Origin: OLB7 sp966250335
Lineage (GTDB): Bacteria; Bacteroidota; Ignavibacteria; OLB7
NCBI GenBank assembly: GCA_966250335.1
Contig: CBINGZ010000032.1
Location: 4,367-68,366 of the forward strand
Direction of reading: 5' to 3'
DNA: 64,000 nt
Below the pieces are notes generated by a model, which worked only from the letters and a program-made list of their open reading frames with translations, was not told where the DNA came from and ran no database searches. Shown here piece after piece: positions 33,403 to 42,312 of the stretch; positions within the stretch are counted from its first letter, which is position 1, and every line of letters begins with the position of its first letter. Made by a program: the position numbers and the translations under genes.

Positions 33403-35568
33403 ATGATCAGAAAGTTAGTGTCTGCAGCGTTCCTGCTGATGACGGCGGCCGCGCCGTCCATGGCACAGGAGGAGACCGATACGACGAAGCGGTATACCTC
33501 TCCCGAGATCGTCATCACGTCGACGCGTACGTCGGAGCCTCTGGAGAAGGTTCCGATGGCCGTCAGCTATGTGCCGGCGTCGGACTTCCAGACCGGGCGG
33601 CGATACGAGCTGAAGGATGCGCTCTGGGGTGTCCCGGGCGTCTTCACGCAGGCTCGTTCGGGGCATACGGATGTTCGTATCACGATACGAGGATTCGGCG
33701 CCCGCGGCGCGGCGAACAGGTCCAACGCCGGCAACATGCGCGGAATACGTGTGCTGCTGGACGGCATCCCGGAGACGGAGCCGGACGGCCGCACCTCGCT
33801 CGACCTGGTGAACCTGGATGCAGTATCGCATCTCGAGGTGCTTAGAAGCAACTCGTCGACGCTCTACGGCAGCGCGTCGGGAGGGGTGATCAACCTTTTC
33901 ACCAATCTCTCGTTCTCCGAGCCGTTCGTGGAGACCAAGAACACCGTGGGGAGCTTCAACTTCCTGCGGAACACCGTCGCCGCGGGGACGAAGATCGGAT
34001 CGACCAACATGTTCCTGGCGGTGACCAACACCACGTACGGCGATACGACGCGCAAGACCTACCGCGAGCACAGCAGCGCCTCGCAGTTCCTGGTCACGAT
34101 GGGAGTTCTCTCCAACCTCGACTCCACGACCCGTCTGGGGGCCTATCTCGGGGGGACGTCGAATCTCTTCCGCTTCCCCGGCCCGCTCACCCGCGAGCAG
34201 ATCGACGCCGATCCGTTCCAGGCGAACAAGGGATTCGTGGATCGCGACGAACGCCGATTCAACAGACAGGGGCGGCTGGCGATGTCGCTCGATCACGGTT
34301 TCTCCGGCGGGCACGGCCTCTCGGGGAGCGTCTACTACCAGCCGAAGGTGCTGGAGCGTTCCGAGCGGAACACCTACAGGGACTTCACCCGATATGGTTT
34401 CGGCGCGCAGACCCAGTATCGCTGGACGACCGATTTCTCGAAGTCTCTCCAGAGCACCTTCATGGCAGGCTTCGACGGACAGTATCAGGACGGCGCCGTC
34501 CTCTTCTACTCGCTCGCGCCGGGGGGCGGACGCGGCAGCACGGTCCAGCAGGACAAGCAGGAGGGAGCCACGACGATGGGGGGATACGTGGAGGAGAGCG
34601 TGACGCTGGACAGCACCTGGACCATAAAGGTCGGTGGGCGATACGATCATGTGAAGTACGTCTTCCGCAACTACCTCATGGCGACACCGCCGAGTTCAGG
34701 TCCGCCGCAGCATATCGATTTCAACCGTTTCACGCCGAAGGCTGGGATCTCCTACAAGATCGCGGAGGGACATTCGGTCTACGGCAACGTCGGCGGCGGC
34801 GTGGAAGCTCCCGCGTTCAATGAGGTCGATCCCCCCTCGGACTCGCTGATCCGCGCCCGCGGCGGCGAGATCGATACGACCAACCGCGATTTCAACCCGC
34901 TGCTCGAGCCGACGACCTCCACCAGTTTCGAGGTCGGCGCGCGCGGGCTCGTCGGGTTCGACGGATTCCTTTCGTATCTCTCCTACGATGTTGCCGCATA
35001 CATGATCAGTATCGGCAACGATCTGATCCCCTGGGATGGAGGGCGCTACTACTTCACGGCCGCCGAAACCAAGAGGACAGGTCTCGAGCTCGGCTTCGCG
35101 GCCGGCTCCAGCATCGGTCTGTCGCTGCAGGGGGCGCTGACGATCTCGCAGAACAAGTACGTGAAGTACGAGAACCTGCTCGGCCGTTTCGACGACAACG
35201 AGACCGCCGGGCTTCCTTCGATGGTCGCCAACGCGCGGCTCCGTTACGAGGCGCCGTTCGGAATCTTCCTGGAGGGCTCGCTGGAGCATGTGGGGGGATA
35301 CTACGCCGACGATCGGAACGATGAGAAGCCCGACGGCACTCCGGACCCGTCGGTCAACTCGCTTGTCGACGCCTACTCGCTGCTGGGCCTGACCGCTGGC
35401 TGGGCGCACGACTTCGGGAGCCTGGCCGTGGATCTCTACGCCACGGTCAACAACCTGACCGATCAGAAGTACGTCAGCTCGGTCTTCATCAACGGCGAGA
35501 GCAATCAGTACTTCGAGTCGGGGATGCCCCGGAGCGTGGTGGTCGGAGTCGGACTGCGCTATCACTGA
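33403..35568 (+). CDS. TonB-dependent outer-membrane receptor
   Basis: A 721-residue protein whose ATG follows CGGAGGAACC, a good Shine-Dalgarno sequence. Signal peptide residues 1-21 (LVSAAFLLMTAAAPSMAQ). A TonB-box-like EIVITSTRT at about 32-40 precedes the plug (DALWGVPGVFTQARSGHTDV, RITIRGFG, GIRVLLDGIPETEPDGRT, LEVLRSNSSTLYGSASGGV). The barrel from about 170 ends SGMPRSVVVGVGLRYH with a terminal aromatic-like residue. It imports a scarce ligand such as a siderophore or cobalamin using TonB energy. No iron-box or riboswitch was found in the 230-base leader, so the substrate is open. Confidence 0.92.
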   Translation: MIRKLVSAAFLLMTAAAPSMAQEETDTTKRYTSPEIVITSTRTSEPLEKVPMAVSYVPASDFQTGRRYELKDALWGVPGVFTQARSGHTDVRITIRGFGARGAANRSNAGNMRGIRVLLDGIPETEPDGRTSLDLVNLDAVSHLEVLRSNSSTLYGSASGGVINLFTNLSFSEPFVETKNTVGSFNFLRNTVAAGTKIGSTNMFLAVTNTTYGDTTRKTYREHSSASQFLVTMGVLSNLDSTTRLGAYLGGTSNLFRFPGPLTREQIDADPFQANKGFVDRDERRFNRQGRLAMSLDHGFSGGHGLSGSVYYQPKVLERSERNTYRDFTRYGFGAQTQYRWTTDFSKSLQSTFMAGFDGQYQDGAVLFYSLAPGGGRGSTVQQDKQEGATTMGGYVEESVTLDSTWTIKVGGRYDHVKYVFRNYLMATPPSSGPPQHIDFNRFTPKAGISYKIAEGHSVYGNVGGGVEAPAFNEVDPPSDSLIRARGGEIDTTNRDFNPLLEPTTSTSFEVGARGLVGFDGFLSYLSYDVAAYMISIGNDLIPWDGGRYYFTAAETKRTGLELGFAAGSSIGLSLQGALTISQNKYVKYENLLGRFDDNETAGLPSMVANARLRYEAPFGIFLEGSLEHVGGYYADDRNDEKPDGTPDPSVNSLVDAYSLLGLTAGWAHDFGSLAVDLYATVNNLTDQKYVSSVFINGESNQYFESGMPRSVVVGVGLRYH

Positions 35569-35604
35569 TCGCCGGCGAACGGCATCGATCGATGACGCGA
35601 TATG

Positions 35605-35637
35605 AAGGGAGGGAGGGCGAAGGCTTCTCCCTCCCTT
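35605..35637 (+). terminator. Rho-independent-like terminator
   Basis: AAGGGAGGGAG (35605-35615) pairs perfectly with CTCCCTCCCTT (35627-35637), followed by TGTTATT. It ends the receptor transcript. Confidence 0.7.
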
Positions 35638-35785
35638 TGTTATTGGGGAGTGTGAGGCGTTGTGCGTGGGCTTGCGGGTGAAGGGGTTCCATCCGATCTT
35701 CCCCGCTGCCCGATTCAGCGGCCATGAACGCGACTCTTTTCCGCGCCGGCTCATCCTTCTCTTCGAACGTCTCGATCCTGTCGTT

Positions 35786-38700
35786 ATGCGATTATTTTTC
35801 CTTCTACTCGTTCTCCTCCCATGTGCGGCGGCTATCGTCCCGGCCCAGAGCCTTTCGGTCGTCGATATCGACGCCACGGGGTTTCCCGTCATGAAGGCGA
35901 AGCTCTCCGCGTTCGATGCGGCGGGCGATCCTGTTCGTCCCTCGGCGTCGGAGGTGACAGTGTCGGAAGGAGGGAGGGGGCGTAGCGTCGTCTCGATCTC
36001 ATGTCCTCCGACTCCGCCGCCGCTTGCTCTTTCGTCGGTGCTGGTGGTGGATGTCTCCGGTTCGATGAAGGAGATGACGGGGGGTGTTCGCAGGATCGAT
36101 CTGGCGAAGGCGGCGACCGGCGCATGGATACAGGGATTGCCGGCCGGTGCGAGCGAGTGCGCCGTGACGAGTTTCGATGAATCCAATTATCTGAACCAGG
36201 ATTTCACGACCGACCGGACCCGACTTCTCAACGCGGTCTCCGCTCTTTCCCCCGGCGGCGGAACCGATTACGACGAGGGGCTGCTCCTTGCCGCTTCCGG
36301 CGGACTCAGGATATCGAGGAACGGGAAATACCGAAAGGTCATCGTCTTCCTGACTGACGGTCTTCCGGCCAGCACTCCGCAGACGAGCGCCATCATCGCG
36401 GAGGCTCAGCGCCAGAACTGCGTCATCTTCGCCGTCACCCTCTCCATGTTCTGTCCCCAGTCGTTGCGCGATATTGCTGCGGGAAGCGGGGGAGGATGGT
36501 TCGAGAACGTCTCGACGGTCTCCCAGGCCGAGGAGATATATCGCGGGATATTGAGGCAGATGCGGGGAAGCGTGCCGTGCGATATATCATGGCGAAGCGC
36601 CGTCGGGTGCGCTGGCGGCGATCAGGAGGTGACGTTCAACTGGAACGGCCGTCAGGCGAAGGGAACATATCGTATCCCGGCCTCCGGTGTCGCGAAGCTC
36701 GATATCGTCCCCCCGATCCTCAACATCCGTTCCAAGCCGACCGGAGTCCGATTCGACACGACGATCACGATCACCGCGGTCAACGCGCCGTTCAACGTGA
36801 CGGGGATTACCAGCAGCGATCCCGCCTACGAGATGAACCCGAAGAGCTTCACCCTGGCGGCGGGGGAGAGCCGGGTCGTCACCGTAAGCTACACCCCGAC
36901 CGACAGCAGCTATTCCTGGGCACGCTTCGATATCGCGACAGATCTCTGCCCGCGTCTCTTCTTCTCCAGCGGAAGCTATCCCGGCAGGAAGGTCACACGC
37001 CCGACGCTCAGGCTCGACTCTCCGAACGGAGGAGAGGTCTTCGTCGGCGGGAGCGACACGGTGATCACATGGAGCGGCATATCGCCGGACGATACGGTGA
37101 CCCTCGAGTACAGCATCGACAACGGAGCGACGTGGAAGGAGATCACCCGCAGCGCGACCGGAGGGAGATATCCGTGGCATGTGCCGGGGACGCCGAGCAC
37201 GCGCTGCCTGGTGCGGGTCACCCAGCCGGACCAGGGAGGGGGATGGGTGATTCATGGAAGAGGTCCGTACTCCGACAACGGCAACGACATGGCCCTTGAC
37301 GCCGCCGGAAATATGTATATCGTGGGAGGATATCAGCAGGCGATCGATTTCGGCGGAGGCCTCGTTCTGAACGGCGCGGTGAACGAGAGCTGCGCGTTTC
37401 TCGCCAAGGTTCGTCCCGATGGAACGATCGACTGGGCCAGGCGCGTGGGGGCGGGTGGGACGATCCACACCATACAGATCGACCTCGACCCGGCCGGGGA
37501 GATCTATATCTCCGGAGCATTCTCCGGCAGCGTCTACTTCGGCACGCAGCCGGTGATCAGCCAGGGAAAGATGGATGCGTATATCGCAAGATATACGCCG
37601 GACGGTAGTGTCGATTTCGTATGGGGGGCAGGGACCCGTGACGATGATTTCATAATCTCCCTGGTCATCGACCATGTCGGGAACCTGTATATATCGGGGA
37701 ACTACAGAGGTAGTATGGATCTGGGGGGAGTGACCATCCAGAATTTCGGTCTCACTGCCTCGTTCATCGCCCGGCTCACACCGGACGGCAGGACGGTCTG
37801 GGTCGATTCGATCAAGGGGGAAAGGCAGGGGGAGGCGCCTCAGCTTGCCGTGGACGGGTCAGGCGGACTCTACCTGACGGGAGGATTTGGGTCCGATATC
37901 ACGATCGGTACATCCTCCTTCACCTCGGCCGGCAACAACGACATCTATTTCGCCAAGTACGACGTCGACGGCAGTTTCCTCTGGGCCCGGTCTGCCGGAG
38001 GGGTGGACAGTGACGTCCCCAGGGCGCTGACGGTCGATTCCTGGGGAAATATCTATGTCGGAGGTTATTTCCATCGCACTCTGTCGATCGACGACAAGTC
38101 GGTGACCAGCGCGGGGCGGTGGGATATGTTCCTCGCCAAATTCCATTCCGACGGAAGCATTGAATGGCTTAGAGGGATGGGGGGAAAAAGCACGGAAGGG
38201 GTGGGACAGATCGCTACCGACAACATCGGCAACCTCTATGTCATCGGCTATATCTCGGATACCACGGATCTCGGCGGCACGACGATAATATCGAAGGGGT
38301 CCGAGGATGTCTTCATCGCGAAATACGCGTCCGATTCCCGACTGGAATGGGTGAGACAGGTCAATGGGACCGGCCTCGATCTTGCCGGGAAGCTGGTCGT
38401 CGACGATCTCGGCAGCATCACGGTCATCGGGGCGTTCGGCGGTCAGGCGAGCTTCGGACGCCATCAGCGCATTGCGGCAGGCCAGATCGACGTCTTCGTC
38501 TGGAGGATCGGCGAGGACCTGCCGCTTCAGAGCGATACATCGGATGCCCTCTTCTCGATCGTCATCCCCGCTCCGGCGGCCGTCGACGTCGATATGGGGA
38601 AGGTTATGGTCGGCGGCGCCCGCGATTCCGTGGTCGCATCGTTCGTGCGAAACACGGGGACGCATCCCTTCAGGGTGGATAAGATCGGGATGACCGGTAG

Positions 38701-40216
38701 CGGAGCGTCCCTCTTCTCGATCGTCTCCGGTCACCCTCCGTTCGTCGTTCCGCCGGGGGGGGCGGTTCCGGTGGAGTTCAGGTTCGGCCCGACAGCCGTC
38801 GGGACAAGGTCGGCGCAGCTTCGGGTCATTACGCAGAACGATACGCTTCTGCAGATCATCCGGGGCGAGGGGGTTGCTCCCGCGCTTGAGGTTCTCGGCG
38901 GGGTCATCGACTTCGGACAGGTGGGGCTCGGCGGCTCCCGTGATTCGATTCGCGCCGTCACCGTCAGAAATATCGGATCGGCTCCTTTGTCGATCTCGCG
39001 AACCCGGCACGGCGGGCCCAACGCCGTCGACTTCACCACGCTGGCGGGAGGGGGCCCTCTCACGCTTCAGCCGGGGGACACTGCTCGTATCGATCTGCGA
39101 TTCACCCCGTCGGCGACCGGGCGTACCAGCGGTGAGCTTCTGGTCGATTACAACGGTGCGGGATCTCCCGCCGCGATCACTCTCTTCGGCGAGGGGGTCG
39201 ACGGAAGTATCGTTCCGGTAAACCGATCGATCGATTTCGGCAGGGTTGACCTGGGTGAGAGCCGCGACACGATTCAGGCGGTGACGATCACGAACATCGG
39301 TGCGCACCCTGTCGTGATCACCGGCACACGACATGCCGGACCGAACCGGGGGGATTTCACGACAATCTCCGGAGGGGGGGGCAGGACGCTGGGACCGGGA
39401 GATACCGTGAAGGTCGATCTGCGATATACGCCTTCCTCGGCGGGAGCGGCCGTCGGTCAGTTGCTGTTCGATTACGAAGGGGTCGGCGGCCCGGTCGCGG
39501 TGCAGCTCTACGGCGAGGGAGTGGCGAAGGCCGAGCCGCCGGGAGCGGCCGAGGCGGAACTGGAGGCCGGGTATGCCGAAGCGGCCCCCGGCGATACTGT
39601 GGAGATCCCGATCGTGGTGTCGAAGACACGGAACATCGCCACCTCGGGAGCCACGGAATATCGTGTGACGTTGCGATACAACGCGACGCTCCTCGCCCCT
39701 GTCGGCGCAACCCCCAGGGGGAGGGTCGACGGCCTGGAGCGCGTGATCGATCTGACGATGCCGGCGAAGGCCGACAGCGGCGAGGTTCTGCGCCTCCGTT
39801 TCCTGGCGATGCTCGGGGACGACACGACGACGACCCTGAGCCTTGAAGAAGCTTCCGCCGAGGGAGGGGAAGTTCGTATGCGGTCGCGCGCGGGAGAGTT
39901 CCGATTGAAAGGGGTCTGCATCTCCGGCGGGGCCCGTCTTGTCCATCCCACGGCAAAGGGAGGATTGAAGAGCGTCTATCCCAATCCCGCCAAGGAGGAG
40001 ATGGAGGTGGACCTGGAAACGATCGAGGAAGGATATGTCAACCTCTACCTGGCCGACGCGACGGGCCGAAAAGTGAAGGAGATCGTCGAGGGAGAGCAGG
40101 CTGCATCGCACCAGGTGCTGCGGGTGCAGACCGGGGATCTCCCGGCCGGTCGCTATCTGCTGGTTCTTGAAACAGCCACGATGAAGCGGAGTCTGCCGGT
40201 GGAGATCCGGTGGTAG
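35786..40216 (+). CDS. Giant secreted VWA/beta-propeller/choice-of-anchor-D protein with T9SS sorting domain
   Basis: A 1476-residue protein. Signal peptide 1-20. A VWA domain follows at about 83-260 with the MIDAS motif DVSGSM at 89-94 and a TDG further on. From about 470 to 850 there are repeated SBBP-type propeller blades (pattern GNLYISGN...F.AKYDVDGSFLWAR). Three choice-of-anchor-D modules (about 930-1230) contain IDFGRVDLGESRDTIQAV-type starts and DLRFTPSATG ends. A cohesin-like domain is at about 1260-1370, and the T9SS type-A C-terminal domain at about 1395-1476 (SVYPNPAKEEMEVDLETIEE). The domains suggest a surface adhesin or sensor exported by T9SS. A decayed copy of the C-terminal part is at 29380. 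Confidence 0.87.
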   Translation: MRLFFLLLVLLPCAAAIVPAQSLSVVDIDATGFPVMKAKLSAFDAAGDPVRPSASEVTVSEGGRGRSVVSISCPPTPPPLALSSVLVVDVSGSMKEMTGGVRRIDLAKAATGAWIQGLPAGASECAVTSFDESNYLNQDFTTDRTRLLNAVSALSPGGGTDYDEGLLLAASGGLRISRNGKYRKVIVFLTDGLPASTPQTSAIIAEAQRQNCVIFAVTLSMFCPQSLRDIAAGSGGGWFENVSTVSQAEEIYRGILRQMRGSVPCDISWRSAVGCAGGDQEVTFNWNGRQAKGTYRIPASGVAKLDIVPPILNIRSKPTGVRFDTTITITAVNAPFNVTGITSSDPAYEMNPKSFTLAAGESRVVTVSYTPTDSSYSWARFDIATDLCPRLFFSSGSYPGRKVTRPTLRLDSPNGGEVFVGGSDTVITWSGISPDDTVTLEYSIDNGATWKEITRSATGGRYPWHVPGTPSTRCLVRVTQPDQGGGWVIHGRGPYSDNGNDMALDAAGNMYIVGGYQQAIDFGGGLVLNGAVNESCAFLAKVRPDGTIDWARRVGAGGTIHTIQIDLDPAGEIYISGAFSGSVYFGTQPVISQGKMDAYIARYTPDGSVDFVWGAGTRDDDFIISLVIDHVGNLYISGNYRGSMDLGGVTIQNFGLTASFIARLTPDGRTVWVDSIKGERQGEAPQLAVDGSGGLYLTGGFGSDITIGTSSFTSAGNNDIYFAKYDVDGSFLWARSAGGVDSDVPRALTVDSWGNIYVGGYFHRTLSIDDKSVTSAGRWDMFLAKFHSDGSIEWLRGMGGKSTEGVGQIATDNIGNLYVIGYISDTTDLGGTTIISKGSEDVFIAKYASDSRLEWVRQVNGTGLDLAGKLVVDDLGSITVIGAFGGQASFGRHQRIAAGQIDVFVWRIGEDLPLQSDTSDALFSIVIPAPAAVDVDMGKVMVGGARDSVVASFVRNTGTHPFRVDKIGMTGSGASLFSIVSGHPPFVVPPGGAVPVEFRFGPTAVGTRSAQLRVITQNDTLLQIIRGEGVAPALEVLGGVIDFGQVGLGGSRDSIRAVTVRNIGSAPLSISRTRHGGPNAVDFTTLAGGGPLTLQPGDTARIDLRFTPSATGRTSGELLVDYNGAGSPAAITLFGEGVDGSIVPVNRSIDFGRVDLGESRDTIQAVTITNIGAHPVVITGTRHAGPNRGDFTTISGGGGRTLGPGDTVKVDLRYTPSSAGAAVGQLLFDYEGVGGPVAVQLYGEGVAKAEPPGAAEAELEAGYAEAAPGDTVEIPIVVSKTRNIATSGATEYRVTLRYNATLLAPVGATPRGRVDGLERVIDLTMPAKADSGEVLRLRFLAMLGDDTTTTLSLEEASAEGGEVRMRSRAGEFRLKGVCISGGARLVHPTAKGGLKSVYPNPAKEEMEVDLETIEEGYVNLYLADATGRKVKEIVEGEQAASHQVLRVQTGDLPAGRYLLVLETATMKRSLPVEIRW

Positions 40217-40227
40217 GATGGGAATGG

Positions 40228-40842
40228 TTAGATATCTGCCGGGAACCATCCCTCAAGTTGCGAACGAAGGCGTAGGAATGCTGGATCAGTGCATCTCTTG
40301 AAGCTGATTCTGCCAGCAATTTTCTCATAAATCGATGACGATCTCGGTCGCCTGAGCTTCGCTAGAAGCTTCTCCATTGCCTCCTTCGGACGCACGGGCT
40401 TGTCCAAGTCGGTGAATTGAAAATCCTGATTGCGAAGCCAATCTCGTATACTCTCTTCGGAAGGACTCCCAAGTACTGCGGAGAGTGCGTTGTCCGAGCC
40501 CCACATCCAGACATCGAGCTCTGGATCAATAACGATGGCCTTCGCTGCATTGCCCCATGTTGAACGCAGTTTCTCATCAAGTTCTTGTTCGAGTGATATG
40601 GCATCTATAGCATTGGTCCCGCTCCCTTCATAATCCAGGACGAGCATCGCGTGCGAGAATTCCGCTTTTTTCAATTCTAGTAACTTGGGGCCATTCGTAC
40701 GTACACCACCGTCACGCCCCGGATGCTCCAGGAAATCAAATCCGATGTGCCGAATACCTAATGCGGCGTGACGCGATAATGCGCCTTGCAACGCAAAACG
40801 CATGTTTTTATCTGCGACAAGTAAGATGAGATCTTCTTTCAT
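40228..40842 (-). CDS. TOPRIM-like/DUF4276-like partner protein of AAA ATPase
   Basis: A 204-residue protein. It starts LILLVADKNMRFALQGAL (strand then conserved D-K), followed by ALGIRHIGFDFLEHPGRDGG, AMLVLDYEGSG (acidic strand) and AKAIVIDPELDVWMWG (acidic pair). This alternation of strands with acidic residues fits a TOPRIM-like nuclease fold. From memory, similar proteins accompany AAA ATPases in the methylation-associated defence system (MAD4-like), but this could not be checked. It follows the ATPase gene by 12 bases. Both are AT-richer than the host genes around them. No methyltransferase is next to it. Confidence 0.65.
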   Translation of the reverse strand: MKEDLILLVADKNMRFALQGALSRHAALGIRHIGFDFLEHPGRDGGVRTNGPKLLELKKAEFSHAMLVLDYEGSGTNAIDAISLEQELDEKLRSTWGNAAKAIVIDPELDVWMWGSDNALSAVLGSPSEESIRDWLRNQDFQFTDLDKPVRPKEAMEKLLAKLRRPRSSSIYEKIAGRISFKRCTDPAFLRLRSQLEGWFPADI

Positions 40843-40854
40843 TGAACTACTATA

Positions 40855-42117
40855 TCAGCTTAAAATACCTGCTGCAAACAGTACTCCCAAATCCGGCTCG
40901 CCTTGCTTCCAGTCCCGTAGCGCCGGGTGTCGGTCGCCTGATACGATATCTGTAGCTCCTAATGAATCCTTGGCAAAGCAGAGAATATCTTTCGGAGCAA
41001 GCATGTTCAATGCAACAGGACTATGGGTCGCCACCAAAACCTGACTTTCATACATTGAGGAAAGCGATTGCAACACGGTCTCGATAGCACGAGGATGAAT
41101 CCCATTTTCTGGTTCCTCAATGAGAAATGTTCCGGTAAGCTCCGGAAGATATGCAGGAATCGTCAGCGCAAGAAGACGAAGTGTTCCATCTGAAATAAGC
41201 CAAGAGGGAACTTTGGCCCCATTCCTATATTCTACAACTAGATAGCGATGACGGTCTTCTGGTCGTTCGATCGTGGTAATATCCTGAATATCTTCTAGTG
41301 CTGTTCGTACATGATCGATCCAGTTAGTAAAATTCTCCTTTCTGGTACGCAGGTTGTGAATTACCCACGGAAGGTTTGAGCCATCCGGTCGAAATGAGTC
41401 TCCTTGGCCCGGAGGACTAGGTTGACGAATAACTTGACTGTTGAGTACGAACGTTCGTACTCCCTGCTCTAACAACTCACGGAACCATATGCCTACTGGA
41501 AAGCTAAGCTCATCAGCCGGTATGTTCGCAAGCGCAGAACGACCGCGACCAAGTTTGAATGAGGGTGCGAAAGATTTCCGCCCTTCTGTATAATAATTGT
41601 CATTACCTCCTGGATTCTTTTTAATCGCAGTTCTTACTCCCCTACCCGAGTGCCGAAAGATAGATGGTATTTCATGAGGTATGGAAGGAAACAGTTCTAA
41701 TCGCTCGAAGACTGCTCTCACAGGTGTAATTAACCATAATGTTTCATGATCTAGGCCAATCTCATTTGTCGTTACGTCCAAACCTATTTCAATTTCATAT
41801 CTAACATGGGAAAAAGTACGCCTATCCGCCGACATTCTCTTCCCTACTGAAGGAGGGATCTTGGCCTCAACAGCGAGTTGAAATGATTCCCCTGTTTCTT
41901 TCCAGATAAGTTTCTCAAAGCTGGAGCTTCTACTGCGAATAGTATCCGCGACATCTCCACGGTTACGCATAAGGTCGCTCATAAGGGTGATCACGTCTAG
42001 AAACGTGGTCTTGCCGCTGGCGTTAGGACCCACTAGCGCCTGAAATGGACCCAGATTCTGGTCAACTCCTCGTAGCGATCTGAAGGAACGTGTCTGAAGT
42101 CTAGTAAACATGATCAA
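40855..42117 (-). CDS. AAA ATPase of OLD/RecF-like type (candidate defence ATPase)
   Basis: A 420-residue SMC-like ATPase: Walker A LVGPNASGKTTFLD near residue 31-44, a long insertion (about 90-290), then signature ISDGTLRLLALTI, Walker B TGTFLIEEPENGIHPRAIE (with catalytic Glu) and D/H-loop SQVLVATHSPVALNM. There is no fused TOPRIM domain as in OLD nucleases; the 204-residue partner next to it may supply it. ATPases of this kind form sensor or motor subunits in defence systems such as PARIS (AriA) or MADS (MAD3). AT-rich composition and a position wedged between two conserved host genes suggest horizontal gain. Confidence 0.8.
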   Translation of the reverse strand: MIMFTRLQTRSFRSLRGVDQNLGPFQALVGPNASGKTTFLDVITLMSDLMRNRGDVADTIRSRSSSFEKLIWKETGESFQLAVEAKIPPSVGKRMSADRRTFSHVRYEIEIGLDVTTNEIGLDHETLWLITPVRAVFERLELFPSIPHEIPSIFRHSGRGVRTAIKKNPGGNDNYYTEGRKSFAPSFKLGRGRSALANIPADELSFPVGIWFRELLEQGVRTFVLNSQVIRQPSPPGQGDSFRPDGSNLPWVIHNLRTRKENFTNWIDHVRTALEDIQDITTIERPEDRHRYLVVEYRNGAKVPSWLISDGTLRLLALTIPAYLPELTGTFLIEEPENGIHPRAIETVLQSLSSMYESQVLVATHSPVALNMLAPKDILCFAKDSLGATDIVSGDRHPALRDWKQGEPDLGVLFAAGILS

Positions 42118-42312
42118 TGAAACGTAGGTTACTGCTCTTCAGTCAACGCGACTGAGCGACACAGATCTTAGCTTCCATGTCGTAGCTGGCCTCGCAGTTC
42201 TGGTTGGAACTAGGGTTGAGTTACTAATATAGCAATCCGGTGCCGTGAGGTTGATATAGAATCTCGCCAAGCTGGCGATCGAAACTAAACGATTGTTGCT
42301 TCGATTCCTCTA

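Noticed and set aside
37859..40249. Minus-strand reading frame of about 796 codons opposite the giant VWA/T9SS gene
   Set aside because: Its product is rich in Arg, Asp and His with no domain pattern. It mirrors a plus-strand gene with clear signal peptide, VWA motif and sorting domain. GC-rich DNA makes such antisense frames common.
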